From assembly GCA_019415705.1 (NCBI GenBank), contig DXYS01000040.1, forward strand, positions 1-51,148: a DNA stretch of 51,148 bases. The letters run 5' to 3'. Shown here piece by piece: positions 1 to 9,266 of the stretch (position 1 is its first letter; every line of letters starts with the position of its first letter). The translations under genes were made by a program, and so were the position numbers. Below the pieces are notes generated by a model, which saw only the letters and a program-made list of their open reading frames with translations, had not been told where the DNA came from and made no database searches. The DNA is from Bacteroidales bacterium (GTDB lineage Bacteria > Bacteroidota > Bacteroidia > Bacteroidales > Muribaculaceae).

Positions 1-161
1 GACAGCCGGCTTGTTGCTTTGGTTGAGCGTTTATTCCTTAAGTTAGTGACATTGCGCCAAAGGCACGTCCCTACATTTTGCTGATAATCAAATATTTGCG
101 TTGGAAGATTGCAAATTCTTCCTCTCTCCACACATCCACACAGATATACAATCATACTTAC
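1..161. other. Non-coding left edge, nothing recognised
   Basis: No reading frame here has a credible start, codon bias or family similarity on either strand. I see no tRNA-like fold and no complete promoter. It probably separates the minus-strand gene at 221 from whatever lies to the left. Confidence 0.4.
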
Positions 162-194
162 AAAAAACAGCAGCCGCGGGAGGGCGGCTGCTGT
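162..194 (-). terminator. Intrinsic terminator of the sorting-tail protein gene
   Basis: Read on the minus strand, a 10-bp GC-rich stem (ACAGCAGCCG against CGGCTGCTGT, loop of about 8 bases) is followed at once by a run of T. It lies 27 bases past the stop codon of the minus-strand gene ending at 221. Confidence 0.85.
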
Positions 195-220
195 GTAGGA
201 GATTAATATATGCTTGTGGT

Positions 221-2140
221 TTATTTCACTGCGACTTTGGCACCATTGACGATATAGATGCCGGCGGGGAGTGCTTTGACGTCGGCTGCTGTAGCTGCGC
301 GGCGGACGCAGATGCCCTGCAGGTTATAGACGTCGGCTGTAGCGTCAGCATCGTTGAGGATACTATCGATGCCTGACTGACCTGATGTGCTCACCTTGAC
401 ACTTGTGTCAGCCTCGGTCTCGAAGGTGTAAGCGCCTTCAACGGGCTCGATTTCTTTGTCACCGACAGTTACTTTGATGCCATCGGCTGCACGGGCAACG
501 GGAGCGATAGTGAAACGTGTCTTGCCAACGGCTTTGACGGGAGCTGTGAAGTCACTGACTTCAGCGAGAATGTCTTTTGTTACAGCATAGCCGTCGAGAG
601 CATTTTCGGCGACTGTAAATGTCACGTTGTGGGCTGTCGGCTCGGTGATAAAGAATACTTTATAGATATCCTTGTTTGCGACTGTCTCGTCTTCGAAGTA
701 TTTTGCGCCGTCGAAAGGAGCTGCTATTTTCTCGTCATTTTTATAAGCGTAGAAACCGTCATAGCTGCCTGAGGCGAATACTGTGAAGTAGCCGTCTTCG
801 TCGCGGAAGTTGATAGTGTTGTATCCGGTTACAATTGCGTCGGGCAGCTCGTCATAGTTTTTGAATTTGGTTGTGAAGTATGACAGGTCAAGCGAGCTGA
901 AATCATCGTAATAGATTACTAGCTGATTGTCTCTACGGATTTTTTCAGCCACAATCGTGTATTCTTCGCCTTCGGCGAGCGAGAGATAAACTTTTTTGTC
1001 GTATGTCCAGTCTGAAAGTGCCAGATAGTCTTTATCGTTTGCGTCGGTGAATGACTTGAAATACCAGCCCGAAGCCTCTGAGAATGTAATCGAACTGTTT
1101 TTTTCAGATACGTCGATATTGTTTTCGCCCTCTGTGAATGATACTTTGGTGCTTCCGAAAGAGCCGACCACACCTTCAGCGCCGGTGACGTTGAATTTCA
1201 CCTTGTATGTGGCATATTTACGACCTTTGATGGTTACGTTGTGGTCACGGTCAATCTGCTCGATAGTCAGTTGGCTGAATGCGTATTTTGTCTCGTCGTT
1301 ATCAGTTACTTCTTCAATTTTGTAGTCAGAATTGTAGCCGATAGCGATTGTTTCGCCGGGATTGGCCTCAAAGCCTTCGGCTGTGAGACAGGCATCAATG
1401 TCAGCTACATTCACATCGTTGACTTTGATATAGCTGATCATCTCTTTGGGTCCGTCAAGAGTGATGACTGTCTTAAATTTGAGCCCCTCGGGGAAGTCGG
1501 CTGCCACGTCGATATTCTCAACATATACAGGTTCTGCACCCGAATTATCAACAAGATTTACATAGAATCTTCCTGAAGTTTTTTCGATATCTTTATCGGC
1601 AACAGTGACTTTATAAATCAAGTCTTTAGAACTGCGAGGCTTTATGGTAAGTTTTGACTCGTTTTCGGGATTGTATGCGATAGACACGGTGTTTGACTCA
1701 GGCTCAAACTCTTTGCCGTCGCCGCGGACTATTGTGACCTTCTTGTAGTTGTCCATCTTGACGGTTACATTTTGGGTGCGGTATGAGTTCTCGTCCATAA
1801 CGGTGAGTGTATAAGGAGAATAAGGGTCTCTCCAAGAGCTTGCCCAGATTTCATAGTAACCGTAGTATGATTTTTCGATGTCGTCACCCTCGCTGTCTTT
1901 GAAGACTACGATGTCGGTTTCGTTCTTGGGGATTATGTAGAGTGATTCGCCTTCGGGGATTACGATATTGTTTTCTCCAATGGCGAGTTCTTTGACGTTG
2001 TCGCTGGTCTCGGATGTTCCGATAACAGCTTTGACTCGGTCAGCGCCTGCGGTGACGTTAACGACAATATTCCAATCTGCCGCAAAGGCTGTTATGTTCA
2101 GAGCCACAAGGGCAATGAGTAGGGTGTAGAATTTTTTCAT
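221..2140 (-). CDS. Secreted beta-rich protein with T9SS-like C-terminal sorting tail
   Basis: A 639-residue protein of unknown function. Residues 1-20 form a classic signal peptide (MKK, hydrophobic core, cut near AFA-A). The body is Asp/Glu/Val/Thr-rich and looks like a string of beta-sandwich modules of roughly 100 residues, with recurring phrases such as 'NVTVK' and 'HNVTIKG'. The last ~45 residues (GIDSI, then YNLQGI, then LPAGIYIV, ending in VAVK) match the type A sorting domain used by Bacteroidota for type IX secretion or surface attachment. No enzyme motif is visible. It lies 64 bases downstream of another sorting-tail gene on the same strand and ends at a strong terminator, so the two may be co-transcribed. 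The start is set by the signal peptide. Confidence 0.8.
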   Translation of the reverse strand: MKKFYTLLIALVALNITAFAADWNIVVNVTAGADRVKAVIGTSETSDNVKELAIGENNIVIPEGESLYIIPKNETDIVVFKDSEGDDIEKSYYGYYEIWASSWRDPYSPYTLTVMDENSYRTQNVTVKMDNYKKVTIVRGDGKEFEPESNTVSIAYNPENESKLTIKPRSSKDLIYKVTVADKDIEKTSGRFYVNLVDNSGAEPVYVENIDVAADFPEGLKFKTVITLDGPKEMISYIKVNDVNVADIDACLTAEGFEANPGETIAIGYNSDYKIEEVTDNDETKYAFSQLTIEQIDRDHNVTIKGRKYATYKVKFNVTGAEGVVGSFGSTKVSFTEGENNIDVSEKNSSITFSEASGWYFKSFTDANDKDYLALSDWTYDKKVYLSLAEGEEYTIVAEKIRRDNQLVIYYDDFSSLDLSYFTTKFKNYDELPDAIVTGYNTINFRDEDGYFTVFASGSYDGFYAYKNDEKIAAPFDGAKYFEDETVANKDIYKVFFITEPTAHNVTFTVAENALDGYAVTKDILAEVSDFTAPVKAVGKTRFTIAPVARAADGIKVTVGDKEIEPVEGAYTFETEADTSVKVSTSGQSGIDSILNDADATADVYNLQGICVRRAATAADVKALPAGIYIVNGAKVAVK

Positions 2141-2190
2141 AAAAAGGAATAGATATTAATGATTTGATATTAAGCAGATTGAATATCAAT

Positions 2191-2220
2191 AAAAGTAGCG
2201 CGCATCAGCGCACTACTTTT
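2191..2220 (-). terminator. Hairpin overlapping a stop codon; probable terminator
   Basis: On the minus strand AAAAGTAG pairs with CTACTTTT, then a T-G wobble, then GCGC with GCGC, leaving a four-base loop TGAT. The TGA of that loop is the stop codon of the gene ending at 2205. The 3' arm ends in TTTT. It could end or attenuate transcription before the next gene. Confidence 0.55.
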
Positions 2221-4211
2221 ATTGCTTTACCGGCTACGCGCACGACATAGATGCCGGAGGCGTCGACAGGCAGGTCGATGAGCTGCGAGCCGCTGCGGTC
2301 TGCGGCGACGAGACGGCCTGTCATGTCGTATGCTTCGACATTGTCTCCGGCGGGATTGACGACACGGATAACAGAGCCTTCGACAAATGCTTTGGGCTCG
2401 GTGGCATCGTTGTCGATATCGTCTATGCCGCTTGTCGAGATGGCCTGACTGTAGTCATCAGAGAAGGGGCTGCGAACGTATTCATTGACCGAAAAGTGCA
2501 TTTTGTCCCATATCTCGCGTACGGCCTGTATTCTGACGATGATTTCGCTGCCGCGCAGCAGAGAGCTGACGGGTACGGTTATCTCGTTGGTCTCTGATTT
2601 GGAGTTGAGGTAAGGCACGCTGACTCTCTCGCCTGCCTTGAGATCTTGGGTTATCTTGAGGTTGTCTATGTAGAGGGCTCCGGCGTTTGCCACAATCTCG
2701 ACTACAGACATTGCTGTGCCTCCGCCGAGTTCAAACGAGTAGTTTGTCCATGCCTCGGGTATCTTGGCTGTGACATCGGCGTCGGTGGTCACGAGTTTTT
2801 CGCGTCCGTCTTCGACAACATATTTCAGGGTGCGGAATGTGGCTGTGCAGACGTCGGTCTGATTGACTTTCTGTCCGTAAAGGTCAGCCGAGACTTTGAC
2901 TTTGCCTCCGCCGGCTCTGAGGTCCATAATGGGCGACTCAAGGTAGACGAGATATCCGTATTGTTCGCCGTAGTAGCCTGACAGACCGTAAGCACCGTTG
3001 ATGTGGAGCGGGAATTCGGCTATCCAGCCGGGCTGGTCGGTCCATTCGTCCAACTCTTCCTGTGACTGATAAGGCACCTCGGGCTCGAGCACCGTGCCGT
3101 CACAGACAAGTTTGTCGAAGTTTTCAGATGACAGTGTGTATGTCTCGTTGCCTTCGGCTTTGTGTGAGCGGAAAGCGTTTATCACGTAATATTCGGCACC
3201 TGTGACAGCGTCCCATGTGATTTTAAGATTATCATTGTCAACTTTTGTAATGGCAATGTTTGCAGGCACGGTGAGCGACTGCACCTTGACGGCGTTTGAC
3301 TCCGGCGAGACGGATTCGCCCTTGACGGTTTTTACGACATAGTAAAATGTGTTGGTCGGAGTCTCCAGACCGGTGAAGGTGTGGCTGCACCCGTCGACAC
3401 GCAAATCTTTGACAAGATAGTTGCGCGTCTTGTCGCGGTCATCATTGATCTGATAGAGACTGACCTTATATGCGTCGGCACCGTCGACAGCCGACCAGTT
3501 GGCTGTGAAACTTTCGTTGGTGAATTCAGAGAAGTCTGCTGCGACGGGGGCATCGATTTTAGGGTCAAGTATCTTGATTTCGATGTCGTCTACAAACACC
3601 GGCTCGTCGTAGCCGCTGAACTGGAAAAAGTATTTTGTGCCGGGACGTTTTTTGGTGAATACAAATTTGTATTCTTTCCATTCGTCATAGACATAGGCAT
3701 AGTCGTTTGTCAATGTCTTCACATCGTTGGGGTCGGTAGCGTCAGCGACATAGACCTCGACCCAGTCGCGTTCGACATTTTTATTGCCGAGACGAGCTTT
3801 GAACGTCACGGTGACAGGTCTGTCGTCGGCCGGGATTTCGAGCACCGGCGAGCAGAGATTGGCGTTGTTGTTCTTTGAGCGGTCTATGAGCAGGCATCCG
3901 CCGGCCTGATAGACATAATATGCGCTCCAGTATGGAGTCGTGGTTAATTCGGATGGGATGAAACCGTCTAAAACGTTTTCGTCCGGGGCTTCCAAGCTGC
4001 CGGCAGAGAGTTTGTCGAAATTCTCGGCGACGAGCATCGTCACATTATAGATGTCTGATTCAGACGGCTCGTCGGTGTCGGCAGCGGCCGCGACCGGTTT
4101 TTCGTGTCTCGGGAAGTTGGCGTGTCTTGTCATGGCCGGCACATTTCGGTCGGCATACAATGGACAGACAATAAGGAGCTAAGTTAAAGCAGTGAGTAAA
4201 AGTTTTTTCAT
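2205..4211 (-). pseudogene. Secreted FN3/choice-of-anchor-J protein with sorting tail, interrupted by an amber codon in the signal peptide
   Basis: Translation from ATG at 4211 gives MKKLLLTALT, a TAG stop (4181-4179), then LLIVCPLYA-D and 640 further open residues. Without the stop this is a textbook signal peptide cut after LYA. The only in-frame start after the stop, a TTG at 4160, would make a protein without a signal. The mature part has an N-terminal choice-of-anchor-J-like beta-sandwich (about 50-200), two fibronectin type III modules (about 205-330), a second anchor-J-like module (about 340-520) and a C-terminal sorting tail (YDMTGRLV, then GIYVVRV). A single base change, for example TTG or CAG to TAG, explains the break. 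A good promoter lies upstream. It is either a recent nonsense allele or a sequencing error; the body shows no decay. Confidence 0.7.
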
Positions 4212-4253
4212 TAAAAATTTGTTTTTGCTTGTTTGTTGGTCTTAAAACCGTGA

Positions 4254-4284
4254 CAAATATATAGCAAAAACGTGTATCCCACAA
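4254..4284 (-). promoter_or_regulatory. Promoter of the amber-interrupted secreted protein
   Basis: On the minus strand TTG (4284-4282) is followed after about 20 bases by TATATTTG (4261-4254), matching the Bacteroidota primary-sigma consensus. Transcription would start near 4246, about 35 bases before the ATG at 4211. This supports 4211 as the real start. Confidence 0.6.
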
Positions 4285-4347
4285 CTTTTTGATGACAATT
4301 ATCCCACCTTTGAGCAGATTTGTCTAATAATTTTTTGAAAAAATGTT

Positions 4348-5280
4348 TCAGACATCGGTGTAGCGGTGGAAAATAAGGCTGTTTCGTCCCGAGGGGCTGA
4401 CTTTCAGTGTCACTTTGGCTGATTCGATTACCGGGATATTATGGTCGACGTGACCGATGGGCACGTTAAAGGCCACGGGATAGTCGTAGGCAGCGGTCAT
4501 GTCGCGCACCATATCCTCCATGCGTTCGTAATTGTCATTGGGTTTGTAGTCGGTAAACTGTCCGACGATGAGTCCGTTGAGACGGGCGAGCACCCCGGAG
4601 AGTCTGAGCTGATAGAGTATACGCTCGATTTTGTAGATCGGCTCGGCTACATCTTCCAGAAAGAGAATACTTCCGGGGCGGATGATGTCGTAAGGGGTGT
4701 TTATCAGTTCGGCGAGGACGGCGAGATTGCCGCCGAGGAGGCGTCCTGTGCTGATGCCGAAGCGGTCATAGTCGTGACTGTCGAAACTGTAGGCCGGGCG
4801 CTCGCCGCGTAGTATGGCGAAGAGCGAGGCGTTGTCGGGGTCGTCGGGACCGAGCTTGATGTGTGATGCCATCGAGCCGTGGATGCTTGCCACGCCGTTT
4901 GAGGCGAGCAGAGCATGCAGCGCTGAAATGTCTGAGAATCCGACGAGCCATTTGGCGTTGGCTCTGAGGTCGAGACGTGCGAGGCGCTCGAGGATGTGGA
5001 CGACTCCGTATCCGCCGCGTGAGCAGATGACAGCTTTCACCTCGGGGTCAAGCAGGGCTTGGCACAGGTCGTCAAAGCGCTCGGTGTCGCTGCCGCTGTA
5101 GATGCCGTTTTTGCCGAGTGTGTGGGGCATCACCTCGGTGCGCCATCCCTCGGCCTCGAGCACCGCGCAGGCGCCCTCGACATTCTCGGCTTTGACCGGG
5201 CCTGCCGGTGAGCATATCGCGATTTTGTCGCCGTAGCTGAGCGGTGCGGGGAATATTATAGAGTTGTCCATATATGTCAT
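4348..5280 (-). CDS. LD-carboxypeptidase (peptidase family S66)
   Basis: A 310-residue serine peptidase of the LdcA/MccF family, which removes the terminal D-Ala from tetrapeptides in murein recycling. Visible motifs are CSRGGYG (86-92), GFSD with the presumed nucleophile Ser116, FLED with Glu209, and GHVDHN with His277; the spacing fits the family Ser-Glu-His triad. Length is normal and there is no signal peptide, so it should act in the cytoplasm. The start overlaps the end of the preceding RNA methyltransferase gene by four bases, so translation is probably coupled. It is the last gene of the nadB operon. ATG four codons in is an alternative start. Confidence 0.88.
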   Translation of the reverse strand: MTYMDNSIIFPAPLSYGDKIAICSPAGPVKAENVEGACAVLEAEGWRTEVMPHTLGKNGIYSGSDTERFDDLCQALLDPEVKAVICSRGGYGVVHILERLARLDLRANAKWLVGFSDISALHALLASNGVASIHGSMASHIKLGPDDPDNASLFAILRGERPAYSFDSHDYDRFGISTGRLLGGNLAVLAELINTPYDIIRPGSILFLEDVAEPIYKIERILYQLRLSGVLARLNGLIVGQFTDYKPNDNYERMEDMVRDMTAAYDYPVAFNVPIGHVDHNIPVIESAKVTLKVSPSGRNSLIFHRYTDV

Positions 5281-5822
5281 TTTTGAGTTTTTAGATAGTT
5301 TTCATAAAAGTGCCACATCATTATGCCGCATGAGACGGCCACGTTGAGCGAGTGTTTTGTGCCTGACTGCGGAATCTCGATGCATAGGTCACAGGCGTCG
5401 ACCACATCCTGACTGACGCCGTCGACCTCGTTGCCGGCCACAAAGGCGTAGTGCTGACCGCCGGCGAAATCGGGCTTGAAATCCTCGAGCGAACGGCTGC
5501 CTATGACCTGCTCCAAGCAGCAGACGGTGTAGCCTTCGGCCTTGAGCCGGTTGACAGCGTCGATTGTCGTCGGGCTGTAGCTCCAGTCGACAGAGTCTTC
5601 GGCTCCGAGCGCCGTCTTGTGTATCTCGGGCGACGGCGGTGTGGCCGAGATGCCGCAGAAGATGACGCGTTCGGCCGCGAAACAGTCTGATGTGCGCAGT
5701 ATCGAGCCTATGTTGTTGAGCGACCGGACATTGTCTACGACGATGACCAATGGCATCTTTGTCTGATGCTTGAAATCGTCGACACTCACGCGGTGCATGT
5801 CCCAGATTGTTTTCTTCTTCAT
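5277..5822 (-). CDS. TrmH/SpoU-family RNA 2'-O-methyltransferase
   Basis: A 181-residue SPOUT-fold methyltransferase using S-adenosylmethionine on rRNA or tRNA. All three family motifs are present: NVRSLNNIGSILRT (31-44), FVAGNEVDGV (127-136) and IEIPQSGTKHSLNV (148-161), which make the trefoil knot. It lacks the N-terminal substrate-binding extension of RlmB, so it is of the short type; the target nucleotide cannot be read from sequence. It sits 12 bases after the glycosyltransferase gene and overlaps the following LD-carboxypeptidase gene by four bases. Confidence 0.88.
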   Translation of the reverse strand: MKKKTIWDMHRVSVDDFKHQTKMPLVIVVDNVRSLNNIGSILRTSDCFAAERVIFCGISATPPSPEIHKTALGAEDSVDWSYSPTTIDAVNRLKAEGYTVCCLEQVIGSRSLEDFKPDFAGGQHYAFVAGNEVDGVSQDVVDACDLCIEIPQSGTKHSLNVAVSCGIMMWHFYENYLKTQK

Positions 5823-5834
5823 GACGGTCAGGTC

Positions 5835-7106
5835 TTATTGTGTCTGTTTGCTGCGCTCTGACATCAGGCGTTCAAACAGTTTTATATATTCGGCTGCTAT
5901 GACTGCGGGGCTGAAACGTTCGCCGACATAGCGGCTGAGCTCCCGGCGGTCGATATGGCTTCCGATGGCCCATTCGATGCCGGCGGCGAGGTCGGCGGCG
6001 CTGCCGTAGTCGGCGATATATCCCGTCTTCTGATGTGTGATGATGTCTTCGCGGCCGTCACATCCGAAACTGACGGGGATGGCTCCGGCAGCGGCACCTT
6101 CAATCAGGGTCAGACCGAAAGTCTCGTATTTTGCGGCCGAAAGGACGACAGAGCACTGTGCGTAAATCTCCGCGAGAAAGTCGGGGTCGTTGACCGGACC
6201 AACCCATTTGTGCTCCATGCGCAGTGAGTCAAGCAACTCCGGATTACGGAATGAGCCGAAAAAGACAGCACCTATATCGTTGCGGCCTTTGTCGGCCAAG
6301 ATGTTGAGGGCTTCTATCGCGGTGTCAAGACCTTTGATGGGTGTGTCGAGCCTTGCGGCACCCATGACGACAAGATGCTCCGGGTCTTTGGGCAATCCTA
6401 AATCACGTCGTGTCAGCATCGACTCGATGGCAAATCGTTCGTAAGGAAATGTGTCGTGTATGACTGACAGGTCTTGGTCGCGCAGGAGCATGCTTTGGCG
6501 CCCCATCTCGGCGAGCCAGTTGCTGACAGCCACAAAGTGTGACGGATAACGGTTATAGAGTTTATATTTGCGTTTTTGCGTGCGTGTCGACAGATCCCGG
6601 CGTCCGGCCTCCCACGAAAGCAGTTTGCAGTCATGGCAGATGTCTTTGAAATTGTCGCAGCCCTCGGCATAGTGGCAGATGCCCGTCATGGGCCACATGT
6701 CGTGAAGCACCCATACGACAATTTTGCCCATGGCCGACAGTCGACCGATTTCTTTTAGTGATATCATGCCTTGGTTGACCCAGTTGAGCACCACTATATC
6801 GGCCTCTTTTATGACCGGATGACGATGCAGCGGCAGTCCGCACGACGCAACCGATATCTTGAAGAGGTTCTCGCGGCTGAAACCGTTTGAAGCGAAAATA
6901 TTGGCATGTTCGTATAAGAAACAGGCTCGTGAAAGCAGGTTGTCACCGGCCTGCACGATATAGTCTTTGTCTTCGTTGACGCGGCTGCGGCGGTTGACCA
7001 CGAGGCGCGCGTCGACTCCGGCGGCTATCAGTGATTCGGCAAGCCGCAGAGAGGCGATTGCAGCTCCGCCGGTAATGTCGCTGTGGGAGACTATGGCTAC
7101 TTTCAT
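5835..7106 (-). CDS. GT4-family glycosyltransferase
   Basis: A 423-residue GT-B glycosyltransferase, likely adding a sugar to a lipid-linked envelope glycan. The N-terminal Rossmann half starts MKVAIVSHSD with a GGA loop. HDMWPMTG (135-142) with Cys144, Cys150, Cys157 and Cys160 is the Cys-rich loop seen in a subset of Bacteroidota GT4 enzymes. The C-terminal donor site has the E-x7-E pair Glu328/Glu336. It starts four bases inside the end of the flippase gene, so the two are probably made together and act on the same glycan. Donor and acceptor are not predictable. Confidence 0.87.
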   Translation of the reverse strand: MKVAIVSHSDITGGAAIASLRLAESLIAAGVDARLVVNRRSRVNEDKDYIVQAGDNLLSRACFLYEHANIFASNGFSRENLFKISVASCGLPLHRHPVIKEADIVVLNWVNQGMISLKEIGRLSAMGKIVVWVLHDMWPMTGICHYAEGCDNFKDICHDCKLLSWEAGRRDLSTRTQKRKYKLYNRYPSHFVAVSNWLAEMGRQSMLLRDQDLSVIHDTFPYERFAIESMLTRRDLGLPKDPEHLVVMGAARLDTPIKGLDTAIEALNILADKGRNDIGAVFFGSFRNPELLDSLRMEHKWVGPVNDPDFLAEIYAQCSVVLSAAKYETFGLTLIEGAAAGAIPVSFGCDGREDIITHQKTGYIADYGSAADLAAGIEWAIGSHIDRRELSRYVGERFSPAVIAAEYIKLFERLMSERSKQTQ

Positions 7107-8596
7107 CGTCCGAGAAATTTTTTGAGAAAAGGTCTTAGCAATATGTTTTCGCGGCGGATTACAATCAATGCGAAGAATGACAGGATAAGGAATCTGACTA
7201 TGTACTCGACCGGACGGCTGTCAGGCAGACAGTACATGCCGATTACATAGCACACGGCCGCGATGGCAAAATAACTCGCGATACGGCCAGTCTGATAGTC
7301 AATGGGATATTTACGACGTCCGATGATGTAGCTCGCAATCATCATCAGGCCGTAGCTGCACAGGGCAGCGAAAGCGCAGCCCATGTAGCCGATGCGCGGC
7401 ACGAGGATGACGTTGAGTGTCACTGTGACGGCGAGGCCGAATAGCGAGAACCACATGCCCCATATCGTGCGGTCAGTGAGCTTGTACCACAACGACAGAT
7501 TGTAAAAGATGCCGAAGAAAAGCTCTGCCATCATGATGACGGGCACGACTTTGAGGCCGCTGAAATATGACGGAGCAATGAAGTACTTGAGTATGTCAAG
7601 ATAGAACATCACTCCCATGAAAAGCATCAGCGCGAAGAGCACGAAGTATTTCATTGCGTCAGAATATGCCTTGAGCTTAGACGCGCCCTGTTCCTTGGCC
7701 TGCGAAAAAATAAAGGGCTCGTAGGCGAAGCGGAAGGCTTGGATGAACATCACCATAACGATGGCCACCTTGTAGTTGGCGCCGTAGATGCCCAAGCCGG
7801 TCATGGCCTCGGCCGGATTAGAGACCAACGACGGGTATAGCAGTTTGTCAATGGTCTGATTCATAACTCCGGCCACGCCGAGCACCAAGAGCGGAGCGGA
7901 GTAGACAAGCATCTCGCGCAGCAGACGACGGTCGAAGCGCCACGTGAAACCGCGCAGCTCGGGCACCATCATCACTAGATTGACAGCCGAGGCTATCAGG
8001 TTTGAAAGAAATATATAGCCGATGCCGAAGTCGGGTCGATAAAACCACGACACTGCCTCCGGACACCACTGCTGCAACTTGGGACAGAGCAGGATGAAGA
8101 AGAGGTTTAGTCCGATATTGATGCCGATGTTGATCAGACGCAGTGTGGCGAATCGCATCGGGCGCTTGCGGTAGCGCAGATAGCTGTAGGGTATGGCCAG
8201 AAAGGCGTCGATGGCCACACAGACCGCCATCATCATGACGTATGAGCTGTGTCCGTCGCACTCCATGGCGTGTGTCACCGGCCCGAGAAAGCAGGCCACT
8301 GCTATAACAAACAGTGTCGACGTCGTCGCTAATGATATGAGTGACGTCGAGTAGACGGTCATCGGGTCCTTCCATTTGTCGTGGTTGGCGAAGCGGAAGA
8401 AGCCCGTCTCCATGCCATAAGTCAGGATGATTAGAGCGAGCGCCACGACCGAGTATACATAGGTCACCACACCATATTCCTCGGCGGGGAACATGATGGT
8501 ATAAAGCGGCACGAGACACCAGTTGAGAAAGCGTCCGACTATCGAGCTGATGCCGTAGACAGCCGTGTCTTTTGCGAGACTGCCGATACCTGCCAC
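7103..8596 (-). CDS. Oligosaccharide flippase (Wzx/polysaccharide biosynthesis family)
   Basis: A 497-residue polytopic inner-membrane protein with about 12-14 hydrophobic segments, the MOP-superfamily layout of Wzx/RfbX proteins that move undecaprenyl-linked glycan across the membrane. The N-terminus (LAKDTAVYGISSIVGRFLNW) and the mid-protein stretch with FAYEPF are typical of the Bacteroidota members. It is flanked by upp (6 bases upstream) and the overlapping GT4 gene, but no polymerase or ligase is nearby, so the glycan it serves is unknown. Confidence 0.88.
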   Translation of the reverse strand: MAGIGSLAKDTAVYGISSIVGRFLNWCLVPLYTIMFPAEEYGVVTYVYSVVALALIILTYGMETGFFRFANHDKWKDPMTVYSTSLISLATTSTLFVIAVACFLGPVTHAMECDGHSSYVMMMAVCVAIDAFLAIPYSYLRYRKRPMRFATLRLINIGINIGLNLFFILLCPKLQQWCPEAVSWFYRPDFGIGYIFLSNLIASAVNLVMMVPELRGFTWRFDRRLLREMLVYSAPLLVLGVAGVMNQTIDKLLYPSLVSNPAEAMTGLGIYGANYKVAIVMVMFIQAFRFAYEPFIFSQAKEQGASKLKAYSDAMKYFVLFALMLFMGVMFYLDILKYFIAPSYFSGLKVVPVIMMAELFFGIFYNLSLWYKLTDRTIWGMWFSLFGLAVTVTLNVILVPRIGYMGCAFAALCSYGLMMIASYIIGRRKYPIDYQTGRIASYFAIAAVCYVIGMYCLPDSRPVEYIVRFLILSFFALIVIRRENILLRPFLKKFLGR

Positions 8597-8602
8597 CTGA
8601 CG

Positions 8603-9256
8603 TTATTCTTTGATGCCGAATGCAAGGTCTCCGGCGTCGCCGAGACCGGGCACAATATAGCTGTGAGAGTTTATTTCGTCATCTATGACGCCCATCCACA
8701 AAGTCGTTTTTTCTGCCGGCAGCACTGATTTGAGGTAATCTATGGCTTTGCGTGAGGCGATGACCGAGGCTATGTGTATGCGGGCCGGATTGCCCTTGGT
8801 GAGCAGCGCACGGTAGCTCAGCTCCATCGAGGCGCCGGTGGCGAGCATCGGGTCACAGAGTATCAGTGTCTTGCCTTCGATTGACGGAGACGCAAGATAC
8901 TCGATGCAGACGTCGAAGTTTTCTTTTTCTTTGTATTTGCGATAAGCCGACACAAAGGCATTCTCGGCATAGTCGAAATATTTGAGAAAGCCCTGATGGA
9001 AAGGCAGACCGGCACGGAAAATCGTCGCAAGCACGATTTTCTCGTCAATTTTATGGCAAATGGCCTTGTCTAAGGGTGTCTGCACCTCGACGTCAGTGTA
9101 TTGTAGAGTCTTGCTTATCTCATAAGCCATGATTTCTCCTACGCGCTCAAGGTTGCGGCGGAAACGCATCGGGTCTTTCTGCACGGCGATGTCGCGCATC
9201 TCCGACATATATTGGCTCACCAATGACGGTTGTTCGGCAAAATCTATAACTTTCAT
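8603..9256 (-). CDS. upp: Uracil phosphoribosyltransferase
   Basis: A 217-residue cytosolic enzyme making UMP from uracil and PRPP (pyrimidine salvage). The PRPP loop ILCDPMLATGASM is at about 132-144, and YIVPGLGDAGDLAFG near the C-terminus is the uracil-binding signature. Length is close to the usual 205-220. It is 10 bases downstream of nadB and 6 bases upstream of the flippase gene. Both NadB-derived quinolinate use and this enzyme's reaction need PRPP, but the pairing may be accidental. Confidence 0.93.
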   Translation of the reverse strand: MKVIDFAEQPSLVSQYMSEMRDIAVQKDPMRFRRNLERVGEIMAYEISKTLQYTDVEVQTPLDKAICHKIDEKIVLATIFRAGLPFHQGFLKYFDYAENAFVSAYRKYKEKENFDVCIEYLASPSIEGKTLILCDPMLATGASMELSYRALLTKGNPARIHIASVIASRKAIDYLKSVLPAEKTTLWMGVIDDEINSHSYIVPGLGDAGDLAFGIKE

Positions 9257-9266
9257 CGTTGTAAAA

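Noticed and set aside
4060..4284. Small separate gene of 74 codons upstream of the amber-interrupted gene
   Set aside because: It runs in a different frame across the promoter and signal-peptide region, with no family likeness; the signal-peptide frame explains the DNA better.
4330..4347. Terminator after the LD-carboxypeptidase gene
   Set aside because: There is only an A/T-rich imperfect inverted repeat without a stable stem.
7935..7960. Second parS-like site (CCACGTGAAAC)
   Set aside because: Only the right half matches the consensus, and it lies inside the flippase coding sequence; the left half has four mismatches or more.
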